Shown here in pieces: positions 5,319 to 8,029 of a stretch of DNA of 8,029 nucleotides; position 1 is the stretch's first letter, and each line of letters begins with the position of its first letter. Origin of the DNA: Pseudomonadota bacterium (GTDB lineage: Bacteria; Pseudomonadota; Alphaproteobacteria; Elsterales; Elsteraceae); assembly GCA_016195115.1 (NCBI GenBank), contig JACQAI010000043.1, forward strand, positions 1-8,029. Reading direction: 5' to 3'. The notes beneath the pieces are model-generated. The model was given only the letters and a program-made list of their open reading frames with translations, ran no database searches and had not been told where the DNA came from. The translations under genes and the position numbers were made by a program.

Positions 5319-7100
5319 ATGATCCCTTATGCCGCCCCGCTCGCCGATATCGGCTTCCTGCTCAAGCGCGTGCTCGGGCTCGACGCGATCCTGGCCGGCG
5401 CCGGCCACGGCCACAGCGCCGCGGACGTCGATGCCGTGCTCGCCGAGGCCGGCCGCTTCGCCGCCGAGGTGCTGGCGCCGCTCAACCGGGTGGGCGACCT
5501 CAACCCGGCGCGGCTCGACAACGGCGTGGTGCGCACCCCGCCCGGCTTCGCCGACGCCTATCGGCGGTTCGTCGAGATGGGCTGGAACGGCGTCGCCGCC
5601 GACCCGGAGCACGGCGGCCAGGGCTTGCCCATGGTGGTCGCGACCGCGCTCACCGAGCTGTGGAACAGCGCCAACCTGAGCTTCAGCCTGTGCCCGCTCT
5701 TGACCCAGCCGGCGGTCGAGCTCTTGCAGCGCCACGGCACGCCGGCACAGCAGGCGACCTATCTCAAGCGTCTGATCGACGGCAGCTGGACCGGCACCAT
5801 GCAGCTGACCGAGCCGCAGGCCGGCTCCGACGTCGGCGCGCTGAAGACACGCGCGGTGCGCGAGAACGGCCATTACCGGATCACCGGACAGAAGATCTTC
5901 ATCACCTTCGGCGACCACGACTACACCGACAACATCATCCACATGGTGCTGGCGCGGCTGCCCGACGGGCCGCCGGGGGTCAAGGGCATCTCGCTGTTCC
6001 TGGTGCCGAAGTTCCGCGTCCGGGCCGACGGCGCGCTGGGCGAGCGCAACGACCTGCGCGTGGTCGGCCTCGAGCACAAGCTCGGCATCCACGGCAGCCC
6101 GACCGCGGTGATGGCGTTCGGCGACGACGGCGGCGCCTACGGCGAGCTGATCGGCGAGCCGCACCACGGCATCGAGTACATGTTCACGATGATGAACGCC
6201 GCCCGGCTGTCGGTCGGCACCCAGGGCGTGGCGATCGCCGAGCGCGCCTATCAGCAGGCGCGCGACTATGCGTTGACGCGCGTCCAGGGCCGGGCGCTCG
6301 GCGACCGTCGGCCCGGCGCGCCGGCGATCATCCGCCATCCCGATGTCCGTCGCATGCTGATGCTCGCGCGGGTCAAGATCGAGGCGGCGCGCGCCCTGGT
6401 GCTCGAGACCGCCGGCGCGCTCGACCGCGCGCGGCAGGCGCCGGCGGCGGCGCGCGACGCCGCCATCGCGCGTGCCGAGCTCATGATCCCGGTCGCCAAG
6501 GCGTGGTCGACCGACATCGGCGTCGAAGTCGCCTCGCTCGGCATCCAGGTCCATGGCGGCGTCGGCTTCATCGAGGAGACCGGCGCGGCACAGCACTACC
6601 GCGATGCCCGCATCACGCCGATCTACGAGGGCACCAACGGCATCCAGGCCGCCGACCTGGTCGGGCGCAAGCTGGGGCGCGACGGCGGCGCCGCGATGCG
6701 CGCCCTGATCGCCGACATCGCGGCGACCGTCACCGCGCTCGCAGCTGAGCCGGGCGACGACATCGCCGTGATGGCAGGTGCGCTTGGCGCCGGCCGGGCG
6801 GCACTCGCCGCGGCGACCGACTGGGCGGTCGGTCGCCATGACGATCCGCGCGACGTCGCGGCGGTCGCGACGCCCTATCTCGAGCTGGTCGGCACGGTCG
6901 CCGGCGGCTGGCTGATGGCGCGCGCCCAGCTGGCGGCGCTGGCGGCGCTCGCCACGGGCGACGATCCGGGATTCCACGAGGCCAAGCTGATCACGGCGCG
7001 CTGCTACGCCGAGCAGGTGCTGAGCCGGGCCGACGGCCTGGCCCGCACCGTCATGGCCGGCGGCCGGGCACTGTTGGCATTGGACGAGGCGGCGTTTTAG
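5319..7100 (+). CDS. Acyl-CoA dehydrogenase, long DmdC-like class
   Basis: This complete 593-residue flavoprotein is predicted to oxidise an acyl-CoA to its trans-2-enoyl-CoA using FAD, passing electrons to ETF in fatty-acid or related acyl-CoA breakdown. The N-terminal helical part includes VLAPLNRVGD (51-60) and FVEMGWNGVAADPEHGGQGLP (84-104). The FAD/substrate signature MQLTEPQAGSDVGALKTRAV is at 161-180 and GQKIFITFGDHD at 190-201. QVHGGVGFIEETGA (410-423) is followed by TPIYEGTNGIQA (433-444), whose E437 matches the catalytic base of medium-chain dehydrogenases. A C-terminal extension of about 130 residues is typical of this class, which databases often label 3-methylmercaptopropionyl-CoA dehydrogenase or FadE-like. 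Start ATG 5319 is supported by GGTGG 7 bases upstream and by the conserved MIPYAAPLAD opening. It is a single gene whose stop lies 10 bases from a convergent gene. The family is certain; the chain-length preference is not readable. Confidence 0.95.
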   Translation: MIPYAAPLADIGFLLKRVLGLDAILAGAGHGHSAADVDAVLAEAGRFAAEVLAPLNRVGDLNPARLDNGVVRTPPGFADAYRRFVEMGWNGVAADPEHGGQGLPMVVATALTELWNSANLSFSLCPLLTQPAVELLQRHGTPAQQATYLKRLIDGSWTGTMQLTEPQAGSDVGALKTRAVRENGHYRITGQKIFITFGDHDYTDNIIHMVLARLPDGPPGVKGISLFLVPKFRVRADGALGERNDLRVVGLEHKLGIHGSPTAVMAFGDDGGAYGELIGEPHHGIEYMFTMMNAARLSVGTQGVAIAERAYQQARDYALTRVQGRALGDRRPGAPAIIRHPDVRRMLMLARVKIEAARALVLETAGALDRARQAPAAARDAAIARAELMIPVAKAWSTDIGVEVASLGIQVHGGVGFIEETGAAQHYRDARITPIYEGTNGIQAADLVGRKLGRDGGAAMRALIADIAATVTALAAEPGDDIAVMAGALGAGRAALAAATDWAVGRHDDPRDVAAVATPYLELVGTVAGGWLMARAQLAALAALATGDDPGFHEAKLITARCYAEQVLSRADGLARTVMAGGRALLALDEAAF

Positions 7101-7113
7101 CGGATACCGCCTA
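7098..7113. terminator. Short hairpin between two convergent stop codons
   Basis: GCGG (7100-7103) and CCGC (7107-7110) pair around an ATA loop. The stem spans the last base of the plus-strand TAG stop and reaches the base before the minus-strand stop (7111-7113). It is short and lacks a T tract, so a bidirectional terminator role is only a guess from position. Confidence 0.2.
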
Positions 7114-8029
7114 CGCGGCCGGGGCGGTGGCCCGCTGCTCCCAGAGCAGGAAGCGCATCTTCTGAGCCTCGGCGAAACCCTTGAGCTGGACCGAGCGGAC
7201 CTCGCTGTAGGTGAAGCGCTTGCCGCCGCCGGCCTGCTCGGCGACCGCGTCGGCGACGCAGATCTGGGCCTCGCCGGCGCACGCGCACAGACGCGCCGCG
7301 AGCTGGACCACGGTGCCGAAATAGTCGTCCTGGTCGCGGATCGGCTGGCCGACCGCGAGCCCCATGCGAACCTTGAGGAACGATGAGGCGGTGACGCGGT
7401 TGTGCTCGGCGATCTGGCGCTGGATCTCGCTCGATGCGGCGACGCCGTCGGCGACGCGCGGGAACACCGCCATGATGCCGTCGCCGGTGTGCTTGACCTG
7501 GTGGCCGCGGTGGGTCTTGAGCACCGAGCCGACGATCAGGTTGTGGGTCTGGACCAGCTTCATCATGCCTTGATCGCCGAGCGCCTGCGTGGTCTCGACC
7601 GACGACACCATGTCGGTGAACATGATCACGATGTTGTCGCCCTGCGGCTCGGCGGCGTCGCTGGTGTTCCACGCCTTGAGCGCCTGACCGAGCGCGGCCG
7701 CGGCGCCGACGTTGCCGGCGGCAAAGCGGTCCATCGCTTTGTAGCCAACCTGGATCATGCCCTTGTACTTGGCGTCCTTGGCGTACTCCTCCTCCTTGGC
7801 GATGAAGCTCCGCGCGCGCTCCGCATCGGTGCCGAGCAGCTCGAGCGCCGACTGCAGCACCGGCCCCAGCATATTCGCGCCGCCGCCGCTCGCGGCCAGG
7901 CAGGCGCGCCCGGCGCCGAGCAGGAACAGGTGGCAGCCGAAGCGGTTGTGCGGCGCCATCTTGCCCTCGGCGACGAAGGGCTGGGTGTTGGCATGCATCA
8001 TGCCGTCGCGGAAGAAACGCAGCAGCGTC
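7111..8029 (-). CDS. Class III adenylate cyclase with a helical N-terminal region, 5' end beyond the window
   Basis: The C-terminal part is a class III nucleotide cyclase domain predicted to make cAMP from ATP. Numbering from the ATG at 8001, the domain runs from about 121 to 290. Metal ligands are D130 (in IVIMFTDMVSS) and D174 (in KHTGDGIMAVF). K170 and D226 (DYFG) occupy the adenine-selecting positions, and R237 is the transition-state Arg. The usual Asn four residues before it is Q233 (VVQLAARL), a variant seen in bacterial cyclases. Residues 1-115 are a helix-rich, Ala-rich region that I do not recognise as a named sensor domain; no clear membrane span was assigned. The frame stays open above 8001, reading TLLRFFRDG before the Met, and no Shine-Dalgarno precedes 8001. 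The real start therefore probably lies outside the window, though 8001 cannot be excluded. The gene is convergent with the acyl-CoA dehydrogenase gene. Confidence 0.9.
   Translation of the reverse strand, partial: TLLRFFRDGMMHANTQPFVAEGKMAPHNRFGCHLFLLGAGRACLAASGGGANMLGPVLQSALELLGTDAERARSFIAKEEEYAKDAKYKGMIQVGYKAMDRFAAGNVGAAAALGQALKAWNTSDAAEPQGDNIVIMFTDMVSSVETTQALGDQGMMKLVQTHNLIVGSVLKTHRGHQVKHTGDGIMAVFPRVADGVAASSEIQRQIAEHNRVTASSFLKVRMGLAVGQPIRDQDDYFGTVVQLAARLCACAGEAQICVADAVAEQAGGGKRFTYSEVRSVQLKGFAEAQKMRFLLWEQRATAPAA

Noticed and set aside
5294..6748. A 484-codon plus-strand frame overlapping the acyl-CoA dehydrogenase
   Set aside because: The translation is Arg/Pro-rich and without motifs, an out-of-frame shadow of the real gene.
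5268..6977. A 569-codon open frame on the minus strand, opposite the acyl-CoA dehydrogenase gene
   Set aside because: The composition is low in hydrophobic residues and high in R, D, H and Q, with no recognisable motif. The plus strand encodes a complete acyl-CoA dehydrogenase.

Overview
The window is a high-GC, tightly packed piece of bacterial chromosome. Most third codon positions are G or C. The gene content (a TRAP transporter, a PAS-GGDEF-EAL protein, a class III nucleotide cyclase and a long-form acyl-CoA dehydrogenase) fits an alphaproteobacterium, perhaps of Rhodospirillales or Hyphomicrobiales type. That placement rests on gene style and composition, not on a marker gene.

Layout. 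Bases 1-2629 (+) hold a TRAP solute uptake system in the order large permease (5'-truncated by the window edge), periplasmic binding protein, small permease. The substrate cannot be read from the sequence. Convergent to it, on the minus strand from 2729 upward, is a c-di-GMP signalling protein with PAS, PAS, degenerate GGDEF (SADEF) and intact EAL domains. Its N-terminus is broken by an apparent one-base loss near 4842-4845. The lost reading frame resumes upstream and encodes a further PAS-like segment back to a probable start near 5082. Bases 5083-5318 are a less GC-rich gap holding an inverted repeat and a G/C hairpin, between divergent genes. Bases 5319-7100 (+) encode a complete 593-residue acyl-CoA dehydrogenase of the long, DmdC-like class. 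Only 10 bases after its stop, a convergent minus-strand class III adenylate cyclase ends. That gene runs off the right edge of the window.

How the genes work together. The TRAP genes are clearly one functional unit. The c-di-GMP phosphodiesterase-like protein, the acyl-CoA dehydrogenase and the cyclase are single genes in alternating orientation, with no sequence evidence that they form a pathway. I found no RNA genes, insertion sequences, CRISPR arrays or phage genes, and no obviously new multi-gene system. The points most worth a second look are the frameshift, the degenerate GGDEF beside a complete EAL site, the unidentified N-terminal region of the cyclase, and the structured 5083-5318 gap.
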